Source of the DNA: JAPLDA01 sp043742705
Lineage (GTDB): Bacteria; Bacteroidota; Bacteroidia; AKYH767-A; 2013-40CM-41-45
Direction of reading: 5' to 3'
NCBI GenBank assembly: GCA_043742705.1
Contig: JAYTXY010000023.1
Coordinates: 1-23,926, forward strand
Length of the DNA stretch: 23,926 bases
The stretch's first letter is position 1, and each line of letters opens with the position of its first letter. Below are positions 1 through 7,245 of the stretch, one piece after another. A program made the position numbers and the translations under genes. A model generated the notes under the pieces. It searched no databases, had not been told where the DNA came from, and worked only from the letters and a program-made list of their open reading frames with translations.

Positions 1-1
1 T

Positions 2-2020
2 GACACGCTGAGTTACCTTGCCTATTCTACACCATTGAAGATTAAAGTGATCAACGAGTCGAAATACATGTTGTCTTTTCATTTGACCGTGAACGACAAG
101 GAATTTCTGGAAATCCATCGCTTCGGAGAAAAAATTTCATGTCAACTTGGAAAATTTGTTGTCGAGAAACAGGATTTTTTTAACAATACCTATTTTGCCA
201 ATCCCGGCAACGAGAAGAGAAATTTCGTCATCAGGTTTAATTCGCGTGATGGAATGATCGGGCATTTCATGGGTGCCGTAAAGGTTGATTTAATCAGCAG
301 GGCATCATCTATTTTAAAGCTAAGCATCGAGGATCCTGTTCCGGAAAGAGCCGTTGACTTTTTGAACATGTTGGTTGAAGAGTCAATGAGGCGGAATGTG
401 GAACAGAAAAACCAGATTGCTGAGAACTCAATACTTTTTATTGATGAACAGCTTGCCTTGATTGCCAAGGATCTGAACATGATTGAAGGTTCATATGAAA
501 AACTCCGGTTAGATAAAGGCATCACCGATCTTGGTATGCAGGCATCTATTTATCTCTCCAGTGCAAAGGAGTACGATTCACGAATTGCACAGACTGACCT
601 TCAGATAAGTTTTCTGAACTATCTTGAAAACTATGTAAAGGGAGACAAAAGTCTGAAAGAAATATCACCTTCCAGTTTAGGTATTGCTGATCCATTGTTG
701 CAGAAATTAATCCTTCAACTCAACGAACTGGAAAGCAGGAAAACGGGATTCGGATTGGATGCTAAATCTGAAAATCCGTTGTTGAGACAGTTGAATGCTC
801 AGATTGAAAACACGCGCGCTAATTTACTGGAGAACATCCGCAGTATTGGAGATGGATTGGTGACATCGCAACGTGAAGCGAGGTTGCAACGTGACCGTGT
901 AGAAGGAAAAATTAAATTATTACCCGGAACAGAACGTGAACTTCTCAGCATTAAAAGACAGAACGATATCAAAGCAGGACTCTATACATACCTGATGCAA
1001 AAACGAGCGGAGACTGCAATTATACTTGCTTCCGCTACATCAGACAACAGATCCATTGATGTCGGACATGCTTCGTACACTCCATTAAAACCTGTGAAAG
1101 AGGAAACATACGGGATTGCATTTTTTATCGGACTCTTATTACCGATCGGTTTTATTTATTTTAAAGATGTACTGAATGACCGTATCCAGGACAGGATTTC
1201 ACTGGAACGACAGACTACGATACCGTTGTTGGGAATTGTTGGATTAAGTTCGTCAACAGAAGAGTTGATCATTAAGAGCAATCCGAAGTCACACATTGCT
1301 GAAGCATTCAGGTCTATCCGTACCAACCTCCAGTTTTTTAATACGGAACATACTAAATGCCAGGTTTACCTTATTACTTCTTCAGTGAGTTCAGAAGGAA
1401 AAAGTTTTTGTGCGTTGAATCTGGCTTCCATCATTGCTTTGTCGGGGAAGAAAACAGTGATGATTGGTTTTGATTTGAGAAAACCTAAATCACCGGAACG
1501 ATTCAGTCTCATCAGTGACGTTGGCTTAAGTAACTACCTGATAGGAAATGCAACGGAAAAGGAAATTATTCAATCGTCAGGAATTAATAACCTTGACTTT
1601 GTTTTATCAGGTCCAAAACCACCGAATCCTGCCGAGTTGATGATGAGTGAAGGAATGGATAGACTCTTTGATTACCTCAAAGCCAATTACGATTATATCA
1701 TCCTTGATTCTCCTCCGCTCGGACTGATTACAGATGCGATGATTCTTGCTAAGTATGCGCAGGTTACCATCTACATCGTTCGGCAGTATATCACGCGCAA
1801 GCATCACCTTGAAGCCATCAATAAAATTTATCGTGAAGGCAAAATAAAAAATCTCTGCATGATTTTAAATGCGGTGAAAAGCGGTTCTGTCCCTTATGGT
1901 TACGGTTATGGATATGGTTATGGTTATGGCTACGGATATGGAGCAGGTTATGGTTATTACGATGATGAGGCAGATTTAAAACCGAAATCATTTTTTGCAA
2001 GGTTGCTGAAACGAAATTAG
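2..2020 (+). CDS. Wzc-type polysaccharide co-polymerase with BY-kinase (5' partial)
   Basis: Inner-membrane protein that controls polysaccharide chain length and export, with a fused cytoplasmic bacterial tyrosine kinase. The frame is open to the window edge, so the TTG at 35 is not the start; the first membrane segment and part of the Wzz domain are missing. Numbering codons from 35: a periplasmic region with helical, coiled-coil-like stretches (about 100-300), a GNVR-like segment with PGTERELLSIKRQ (297-309), a second membrane helix (359-377), the EAFRSIRTN oligomerisation motif (423-431), Walker A SSVSSEGKS (449-457), Walker A' VMIGFDLRKP (475-484) and Walker B YIILDSPP (554-561). The C-terminus carries a Tyr-Gly repeat (621-642), the expected autophosphorylation cluster. 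The usual Gly before EGK in Walker A is Ser. The family is certain; the substrate polymer is unknown. The GT2 gene follows after 16 bases. Confidence 0.95.
   Translation, partial: DTLSYLAYSTPLKIKVINESKYMLSFHLTVNDKEFLEIHRFGEKISCQLGKFVVEKQDFFNNTYFANPGNEKRNFVIRFNSRDGMIGHFMGAVKVDLISRASSILKLSIEDPVPERAVDFLNMLVEESMRRNVEQKNQIAENSILFIDEQLALIAKDLNMIEGSYEKLRLDKGITDLGMQASIYLSSAKEYDSRIAQTDLQISFLNYLENYVKGDKSLKEISPSSLGIADPLLQKLILQLNELESRKTGFGLDAKSENPLLRQLNAQIENTRANLLENIRSIGDGLVTSQREARLQRDRVEGKIKLLPGTERELLSIKRQNDIKAGLYTYLMQKRAETAIILASATSDNRSIDVGHASYTPLKPVKEETYGIAFFIGLLLPIGFIYFKDVLNDRIQDRISLERQTTIPLLGIVGLSSSTEELIIKSNPKSHIAEAFRSIRTNLQFFNTEHTKCQVYLITSSVSSEGKSFCALNLASIIALSGKKTVMIGFDLRKPKSPERFSLISDVGLSNYLIGNATEKEIIQSSGINNLDFVLSGPKPPNPAELMMSEGMDRLFDYLKANYDYIILDSPPLGLITDAMILAKYAQVTIYIVRQYITRKHHLEAINKIYREGKIKNLCMILNAVKSGSVPYGYGYGYGYGYGYGYGAGYGYYDDEADLKPKSFFARLLKRN
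1895..1960 (+). repeat. In-frame hexanucleotide repeat encoding a Tyr-Gly tail
   Basis: Twenty-two codons near the 3' end of the BY-kinase gene encode eight Tyr-Gly pairs, then Ala-Gly, Tyr-Gly and Tyr-Tyr, giving 11 tyrosines. The DNA is a slightly degenerate tandem of the 6-mer TATGGT, with TAC, GGA and GGC variants. Tyrosine-rich C-termini are the known autophosphorylation sites of this kinase family. Because the unit is 6 bases, loss or gain of units would change tyrosine number without shifting the frame. Confidence 0.9.
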
Positions 2021-2036
2021 ATTGCAGAGTAACGGG

Positions 2037-2966
2037 ATGAAGGAAGTGGAAATTTCGATCGTAAGTCCTGTCTACCAGGCTGAAAAAATGGTTACCGAAT
2101 TGGTGAGGAGAATTGTCGCGACAGTGACTCCGTTAACCGGGTCGTATGAAATTATTTTGGTGGATGACGGCAGCCGCGATGAGAGTTGGAAAAAAATCAG
2201 CGAAGCGTGTTCTGCCAACCCGAATGTAAAAGGTATTCGTCTCAGCAAAAATTTCGGGCAGCATTATGCACTCACTGCAGGAATTGAATTCTCCTGTGGA
2301 AATTACATTGTCATCATGGATTGCGATCTCCAGGATAACCCGGATTACATTTCACAGATGCTTGAGAAATGTCGCGCAGGTTACGAGATTGTATACACAT
2401 CAAAAATAAAAAGAAAACATTCCGGCTTCAAAAATTTTGCAGCAGCAATGTTTTTTCGTTTGTTCAATTACCTCGCGGAAAATCAGCGGGCAACGGACGA
2501 TGTGGGAAGTTTTTCTATGATCACTCGAAAAGTTGCCACCGCTTTCCTGTCAATCAAAGAATTTCACAGGCACTATTTAATGGTGATCCGTCTGCTTGGT
2601 TTCAGTTATACCATCATCCCGATTCAGCATGAAAAAAGACTGGAGGGAGGAAGTACTTACACCATGAGGAAACTCATCGGTCATGCTATAAATGGTATTA
2701 CTTCTCAGTCAGATAAACTGCTGCGCATTTCCATCAACATTGGCTTTGGCTTTTTTATCGTTTCACTTTTGTGGGCATTCTACATTGTCACCCGATATTT
2801 TTTAATGGGATCGTTGCCCGGCTATACGTCCATCATGGTTCTTATGCTGCTTTCAACCGGATTGATTTTAATGTCCATCGGTGTCGCCGGAATTTACATC
2901 GGGAAAATATTTGAACAGGTAAAGGGCAGGCCGCTTTATTTCGTGGATCAAAAAATAAATTTTTAA
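2037..2966 (+). CDS. GT2 family glycosyltransferase, DPM1/GtrB/ArnC-like
   Basis: Likely transfers a sugar from a nucleotide sugar to polyprenyl phosphate on the cytoplasmic face of the membrane. The N-terminal GT-A domain shows SIVSPVYQAE, ILVDDGSRD, LSKNFGQHYAL and the metal-binding MDCDLQD. Two hydrophobic helices follow near the C-terminus, then RPLYFVDQ, the usual end of the GtrB/ArnC group. About 309 residues is normal for this group. A TTG at 2022 is in frame, but the ATG at 2037 is preferred because the conserved domain begins only a few residues later. GtrB-like enzymes usually feed a GT-C membrane transferase, and one candidate lies at 7242. The sugar and lipid specificity cannot be read from sequence. 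Confidence 0.9.
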   Translation: MKEVEISIVSPVYQAEKMVTELVRRIVATVTPLTGSYEIILVDDGSRDESWKKISEACSANPNVKGIRLSKNFGQHYALTAGIEFSCGNYIVIMDCDLQDNPDYISQMLEKCRAGYEIVYTSKIKRKHSGFKNFAAAMFFRLFNYLAENQRATDDVGSFSMITRKVATAFLSIKEFHRHYLMVIRLLGFSYTIIPIQHEKRLEGGSTYTMRKLIGHAINGITSQSDKLLRISINIGFGFFIVSLLWAFYIVTRYFLMGSLPGYTSIMVLMLLSTGLILMSIGVAGIYIGKIFEQVKGRPLYFVDQKINF

Positions 2967-3002
2967 CAAAGCAGTATCCGCGAGGAAGTGTAAATTCTAG
3001 AG

Positions 3003-3701
3003 ATGAAAAGGATCGTGATCACACAGTCTAATTATATTCCATGGAAAGGGTATTTCGATGCCATTAACATGGTGGATGAGTTTATCATTTACGATGATAT
3101 GCAATACACCAAGCGTGACTGGCGAAACAGGAACCAGATTAAAACACAGGAAGGATTAAAATGGCTTTCGATTCCGGTGGAAGTGAAAGGAAAATATTTT
3201 CAGAAGATCAACGAAACAAAAATATCTGAGAAAGACTGGGCGAAAAGTCATTGGTCAGTATTAACACAGAATTACAGGAAGGCTTCATGCTTTAACGAAG
3301 TGAAAGATATTTTTGAAGACCTTTACATGAACATGGGTGAAGAATATTTGACGCAGGTCAACTATAAATTTATCACGGCAATCTGTTCGTACCTTAATAT
3401 CAGCACGCCCATTTTATTTTCGCATGATTTTAATCTCGCAGAAGGAAAGACTGAACGATTGGTTGATTTGTGTGTTCAGCGCGGAGCGACCCATTATTTC
3501 ACCGGACCTGCAGCAAAAAATTACATGGACGAACAGTTATTTGAAAAGGAGAATATTAAGATTCATTATTTTGATTATTCAGGTTATCCCGAATACAAAC
3601 AACAATTCGGTGAGTTTGCACATGGAGTGAGTGTGCTGGACTTGCTCTTCAATGAAGGCGCTGAGTCAACAAAGTTTATGAAATCATTTGCTAAAAATTA
3701 A
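3003..3701 (+). CDS. WbqC family protein
   Basis: Soluble 232-residue protein with the N-terminal signature of the WbqC-like family: ITQSNYIPWKGYFDAI, then FIIYDDMQYTKRDWRNRN and LSIPV. The family is common in O-antigen and capsule loci; its biochemical activity is, as far as I know, not firmly established, though its company suggests work on amino-sugar precursors. No signal peptide or membrane helix is visible, so it should act in the cytosol. The ATG at 3003 opens directly on the conserved domain. A 36-base gap separates it from the GT2 gene, and the acyltransferase starts 4 bases after its stop. Family confidence is high; function is unknown. Confidence 0.9.
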   Translation: MKRIVITQSNYIPWKGYFDAINMVDEFIIYDDMQYTKRDWRNRNQIKTQEGLKWLSIPVEVKGKYFQKINETKISEKDWAKSHWSVLTQNYRKASCFNEVKDIFEDLYMNMGEEYLTQVNYKFITAICSYLNISTPILFSHDFNLAEGKTERLVDLCVQRGATHYFTGPAAKNYMDEQLFEKENIKIHYFDYSGYPEYKQQFGEFAHGVSVLDLLFNEGAESTKFMKSFAKN

Positions 3702-3705
3702 TGCC

Positions 3706-4374
3706 ATGGAGAAAAATAAAAAACTGATCATCGTTGGTAATACATCCAATGCAAGACTGGCGAAATTTTTTTTCGAAAAGGATACAGCATACAAAGTTGT
3801 CGCTTTCAGCGTGGACAAAGCATTTGCCACAACTGCCGATTTCGAAGGTTTGCCCGTGGTTCATTTTGAAGAACTTGAAAAAGAATATTCTCCGTCAGAG
3901 TACGATGTTTTTGTTGCTATTGGCTATAACAAGATGAATAAGATCAGGGAAGCGATGTACAACAAGGCGAAGGAGAAGGGATACAAGCTGGCGAATTACA
4001 TCAGTCCACGCTGCAGTTTTTTAACGGAAGAAAAAATCGGTGATAATAATTTTATCCTTGAGGACAACACCATTCAGCCGTTTGTAAAGATTGGCAGTAA
4101 TAATGTTCTTTGGAGCGGCAATCACATCGGTCATGACGTGGAAATGGGTGACCATAATTTCCTCACTTCTCATGTTGTGATTTCAGGATTTGTAAAAATC
4201 CAAAACAATTGTTTCATCGGAGTCAATTCAACAGTGAGGGATGCAGTGACCATTCAAAACGAAACGCTCATTGCAGCAGGAGCAATCATCATGAAAGATA
4301 CCATTGAGAAGGGCGTTTACCTGCCTGCACGGTCGGTCCTCTTTGAAAAGAGAAGTGATGAAATTACAATCTGA
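3706..4374 (+). CDS. PglD/NeuD-like sugar O- or N-acyltransferase
   Basis: Cytosolic acyl-CoA-dependent acyltransferase of the left-handed beta-helix type, normally trimeric. The N-terminus is a small nucleotide-binding-like domain (KLIIVGNTSNARLAKFFF), as in PglD and NeuD, though the usual glycine-rich GxGGH turn is replaced by GNTSNA. From about residue 100 to the end run hexapeptide repeats, including IGDNN, VKIGSNN and the NHIGHD segment that would supply the catalytic histidine. PglD acetylates a UDP-4-amino sugar. With a WecE-like 4-aminotransferase in the same cassette, N-acylation of a 4-amino-4,6-dideoxyhexose is the leading inference; O-acetylation is the alternative. An in-frame TTG at 3688 overlaps the preceding gene, so the ATG at 3706 is chosen. 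Confidence 0.88.
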   Translation: MEKNKKLIIVGNTSNARLAKFFFEKDTAYKVVAFSVDKAFATTADFEGLPVVHFEELEKEYSPSEYDVFVAIGYNKMNKIREAMYNKAKEKGYKLANYISPRCSFLTEEKIGDNNFILEDNTIQPFVKIGSNNVLWSGNHIGHDVEMGDHNFLTSHVVISGFVKIQNNCFIGVNSTVRDAVTIQNETLIAAGAIIMKDTIEKGVYLPARSVLFEKRSDEITI

Positions 4375-4386
4375 AAAAAATAATCA

Positions 4387-5202
4387 ATGAAAGCATACGG
4401 GGTAAATAAGCAGCATGTTGTTTCGGATGAGTTAAGCAAGAGCATCGAGGAAATCTCCATTCAAGGATATACCATACTTCAAGGTGTATTGAGTGAAACG
4501 GAGTTAGTCAACGCACGCGAAAAACTCGATCAGCAAAACAGGAATCAGGAAGAAGAATTTGGAAGGGAACAACTTGAAAAGATAAGCGAACTAAACATGG
4601 TTCGTTGTCCGTTGGCGCAGGATAAATTTTTCCTTGACATCTCACTGAACAAACGCGTGATGGAGATCGTCAAAAAAATGGTTGGTGAATATGTTATTCT
4701 TCACCTTCAAAACGGAATCATCAATATGCCAAAAAAGGAACATCATCAGAGTTCGTGGCACCGCGATTTACCATACCAGGATTTTATTATTTCAAAACCA
4801 CTTGCATTGAGTGCGTTGTTTTGCATCGATGAATTTTCGCTGGCTACAGGAGCTACATTCGTGTTGCCATCTTCACATAAACTCGATTTGATTCCATCTG
4901 ACGAATTCATAAGCAAGAATGAGACGCCTGCGCTTGCTCCGGCCGGTTCTGTCATCCTGTTCGACTCCATGCTTTATCACCGTGCAGGTTACAATTCCTC
5001 TGATAAAATAAGGCGTGGTATTAACAATATTTACGTTGTACCGATCCTGAAACAGCAAATTGATTTACCCTTGATGCTGCAAGGAAAATATTCTGACGAT
5101 GAGTTCCTGGCGAACTTCTTAGGCTACAATTCAGCGGTTCCGGCTGATGTTAAATCGTGGTATGCGAAACGTTTTGAAAAACTAAAAGCAACCAAAAAAT
5201 GA
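4387..5202 (+). CDS. Phytanoyl-CoA dioxygenase (PhyH) family protein
   Basis: Predicted Fe(II)/2-oxoglutarate-dependent oxygenase of 271 residues. The iron-binding facial triad is readable: WHRD gives H125 and D127, and LYHRAG gives the distal H198. R209 or R210 in KIRRGI is the likely 2-oxoglutarate-binding arginine. The TGATFVLPSSH segment (154-164) is typical of the family. No signal peptide is seen. The gene overlaps the next by ATGA (5199-5202), so the two are probably translated together. PhyH-family enzymes hydroxylate varied small molecules. Here a nucleotide sugar or its N-acyl group is a plausible but unproven substrate. Confidence 0.88.
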   Translation: MKAYGVNKQHVVSDELSKSIEEISIQGYTILQGVLSETELVNAREKLDQQNRNQEEEFGREQLEKISELNMVRCPLAQDKFFLDISLNKRVMEIVKKMVGEYVILHLQNGIINMPKKEHHQSSWHRDLPYQDFIISKPLALSALFCIDEFSLATGATFVLPSSHKLDLIPSDEFISKNETPALAPAGSVILFDSMLYHRAGYNSSDKIRRGINNIYVVPILKQQIDLPLMLQGKYSDDEFLANFLGYNSAVPADVKSWYAKRFEKLKATKK

Positions 5203-6101
5203 AGTGGAAGAAACTCGGAAAAATTTTTGCGCCGGATGGGAACCTGTCGTGGATGAATTCGCACGCAGCGAATACGGTAGCGGAATTTTTGCGTGATGAT
5301 ATTTTCCGCGTTTACTTCAGTTGCAGAGACAAGAACAATCGGGCTCACGTTGCTTTCGTGGAAGTTAATCTCGATTCTCAATTCGAAATAATTAAAGTAG
5401 CTGACAAACCTGTTTTGTCGCCCGGTGAAATCGGAACTTTTGATGACAGTGGTGTTTCACTGTCATGCATAAAAATGATTGGTGGAAAAAGGTTTATGTA
5501 TTACCTGGGATGGAACCTTGGTGTTACAGTTCCCTGGAGAAACAGCATTGGTCTCGCTATTTACAATGAACAGTCAAATGAATTCGAGCGCTATAGCAAA
5601 GCACCGATCATGGATCGACATCATGTTGATCCGTATTCAATTTCTTATCCGTTTGTGCTAGAAGACAAAGGAATGTTCAGGGTGTGGTATGGCTCAAATC
5701 TCCGGTGGGGAAAGGAACAGGAAGAAATGGCACACCTTATTAAATATGGTGAATCAGCGGATGGAATCAATTGGAAGCGTGAAGGAGTCATCGCACTTGA
5801 TTTTAAGAATTCTGACGAGTACGCTATTTCCAGACCTTGTGTAATCAAGGAAAACAATGTGTACAAAATGTGGTACTCATATAGAGGAAAATCATACAGG
5901 ATCGGTTACGCGGAATCCGCTGATGCAATTCACTGGGAACGGAAGGACGATCAGGCAGGCATTGATGTTTCACAGGAAGGATGGGATTCAGAAATGGTTT
6001 GCTATCCTTTTATTTTTGATCACAAGGGAAAGAGATACATGCTTTATAACGGAAATGGTTACGGCAAAACCGGTTTCGGTTTGGCCCTACTTGAAAAATA
6101 A
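5199..6101 (+). CDS. Signal-less five-bladed beta-propeller, GH43/GH32-like
   Basis: A 300-residue protein built of repeated propeller blades. Similar units appear at about 82-106 (DDSGVSLS, then MYYLGWN), 144-167 (DPYSISYPFV, then RVWYGSN), 207-229 (SRPCVI, then YKMWYSY) and 252-276 (CYPFIF, then YMLYNGN). A paired motif IKYGESADGINW (181-192) recurs as IGYAESADAIHW (235-246). This resembles glycoside hydrolase 43/32/130-type folds and the glycosidase-like proteins found in capsule loci. The N-terminus has no signal peptide or membrane helix, so it is probably cytosolic and unlikely to digest the mature polymer. It is coupled to the PhyH gene by ATGA and followed 7 bases later by the aminotransferase gene. 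Fold confidence is good; activity is unknown. Confidence 0.8.
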   Translation: MKWKKLGKIFAPDGNLSWMNSHAANTVAEFLRDDIFRVYFSCRDKNNRAHVAFVEVNLDSQFEIIKVADKPVLSPGEIGTFDDSGVSLSCIKMIGGKRFMYYLGWNLGVTVPWRNSIGLAIYNEQSNEFERYSKAPIMDRHHVDPYSISYPFVLEDKGMFRVWYGSNLRWGKEQEEMAHLIKYGESADGINWKREGVIALDFKNSDEYAISRPCVIKENNVYKMWYSYRGKSYRIGYAESADAIHWERKDDQAGIDVSQEGWDSEMVCYPFIFDHKGKRYMLYNGNGYGKTGFGLALLEK

Positions 6102-6108
6102 TTACTGA

Positions 6109-7245
6109 ATGAAACATATCGGCTTCAACAAACCGTACATGACAGGAAAGGAGGGAATCTACATTCGAGAAGCTGTGGTGTCAGGTAAAATTTCCGGTGA
6201 CGGAATGTTTACGAAAAAGTGTCACCAGTTTTTTGAGAGTCGATACGGATTTAAAAAAGCGTTGCTTACTACATCATGTACGGATGCGTTGGAAATGGCA
6301 GCCATTCTTTTGGATATCAAGCCGGGTGATGAAGTAATTGTTCCCGCTTACACATTTGTGTCTACCGTGAATGCATTTGTTTTGAGAGGAGCGAAGATTG
6401 TTTTTGCAGACAGCTCGAAAGAAAATCCGAACATCGATGTTTTTCAAATTGAAAAGTTGATCACGCCAAGAACAAAGGCAATTGTTCCTGTCCATTATGC
6501 AGGTGTTGCATGTGACATGGATGCGTTGAAGGCACTTTCAAAGAAGCACAACGTGTTTATTGTCGAAGATGCAGCGCAATCAATTGATTCTTTTTACAAA
6601 GGAAAACCTCTGGGATCAATCGGTGAACTTGCGTCTTTCTCTTTTCATGAAACAAAAAATATTATTTCAGGAGAAGGTGGAATGCTTACTATCAATGACG
6701 AACAGTTTATTAAGCGTGCTGAAATTATCCGCGAGAAGGGAACCAACCGTTCTGCTTTTTTCAGAGGAGAAATTGACAAATACGGCTGGGTTGATATTGG
6801 ATCATCTTTTCTTCCTTCCGATATCATCGCTGCTTTTTTGTTTGCGCAGATTGAAGAACTTGAAAATATTCAGAAGAAGAGAAAGCAAATCTGGAGTCAG
6901 TATCATAATCAACTGAAAGATTTGGAAAAGAAAGGACTGATAAAGTTGCCGTTCATTCCGGATTATGCCACCAACAATGCGCACATGTTTTACATTCTTT
7001 GCAGAAGTCTCGAAGAACGTACAAACCTGATCGCGCACATGAAAAAATCGGATATCCAGGGAGTGTTTCATTACTTGTCGCTTCATAAGAGTCCGTACTA
7101 TGCTGCAAAGCATGACGGACGAGAACTTCCACTGACCGATTATTATGCTGATTGCCTGCTTCGTCTTCCCATGTATTTCGAATTGACCGAAGATGATGTC
7201 ACACTGATTACTGAAACCATTCATTCATTTTACAAAAACGTATGA
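6109..7245 (+). CDS. wecE: dTDP-4-amino-4,6-dideoxygalactose transaminase (WecE/RffA-like)
   Basis: PLP-dependent sugar aminotransferase of the DegT/DnrJ/EryC1 family. The sequence tracks the E. coli WecE pattern I recall over most of its length: SGKISGDGMFTKKC, PGDEVIVPAYTFVST, NAFVLRGAKIVF, IVPVHYAGVACDMD, EIIREKGTNRS and DIGSSFLPSD. K183 in SFHETKN is the Schiff-base lysine; D154 and Q157 in VEDAAQ contact the cofactor. The 378-residue length is normal. Known WecE converts dTDP-4-keto-6-deoxyglucose to dTDP-Fuc4N. A C-4 epimeric or related product cannot be excluded. RmlA and RmlB, which make the substrate, are not in the window. The stop overlaps the next start (ATGA 7242-7245). Confidence 0.92.
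   Translation: MKHIGFNKPYMTGKEGIYIREAVVSGKISGDGMFTKKCHQFFESRYGFKKALLTTSCTDALEMAAILLDIKPGDEVIVPAYTFVSTVNAFVLRGAKIVFADSSKENPNIDVFQIEKLITPRTKAIVPVHYAGVACDMDALKALSKKHNVFIVEDAAQSIDSFYKGKPLGSIGELASFSFHETKNIISGEGGMLTINDEQFIKRAEIIREKGTNRSAFFRGEIDKYGWVDIGSSFLPSDIIAAFLFAQIEELENIQKKRKQIWSQYHNQLKDLEKKGLIKLPFIPDYATNNAHMFYILCRSLEERTNLIAHMKKSDIQGVFHYLSLHKSPYYAAKHDGRELPLTDYYADCLLRLPMYFELTEDDVTLITETIHSFYKNV

Noticed and set aside
35..37. TTG as the start of the first gene
   Set aside because: The frame continues upstream without a stop to the window edge, and the first part of the Wzz domain is missing, so the gene begins before the window.
190..525. Minus-strand open frames, here and at 6802-7224, 9202-9687 and 22740-23114, as genes
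   Set aside because: They lie entirely within or opposite well-supported + strand genes, show no recognisable domains, and read like shadows of the coding strand.
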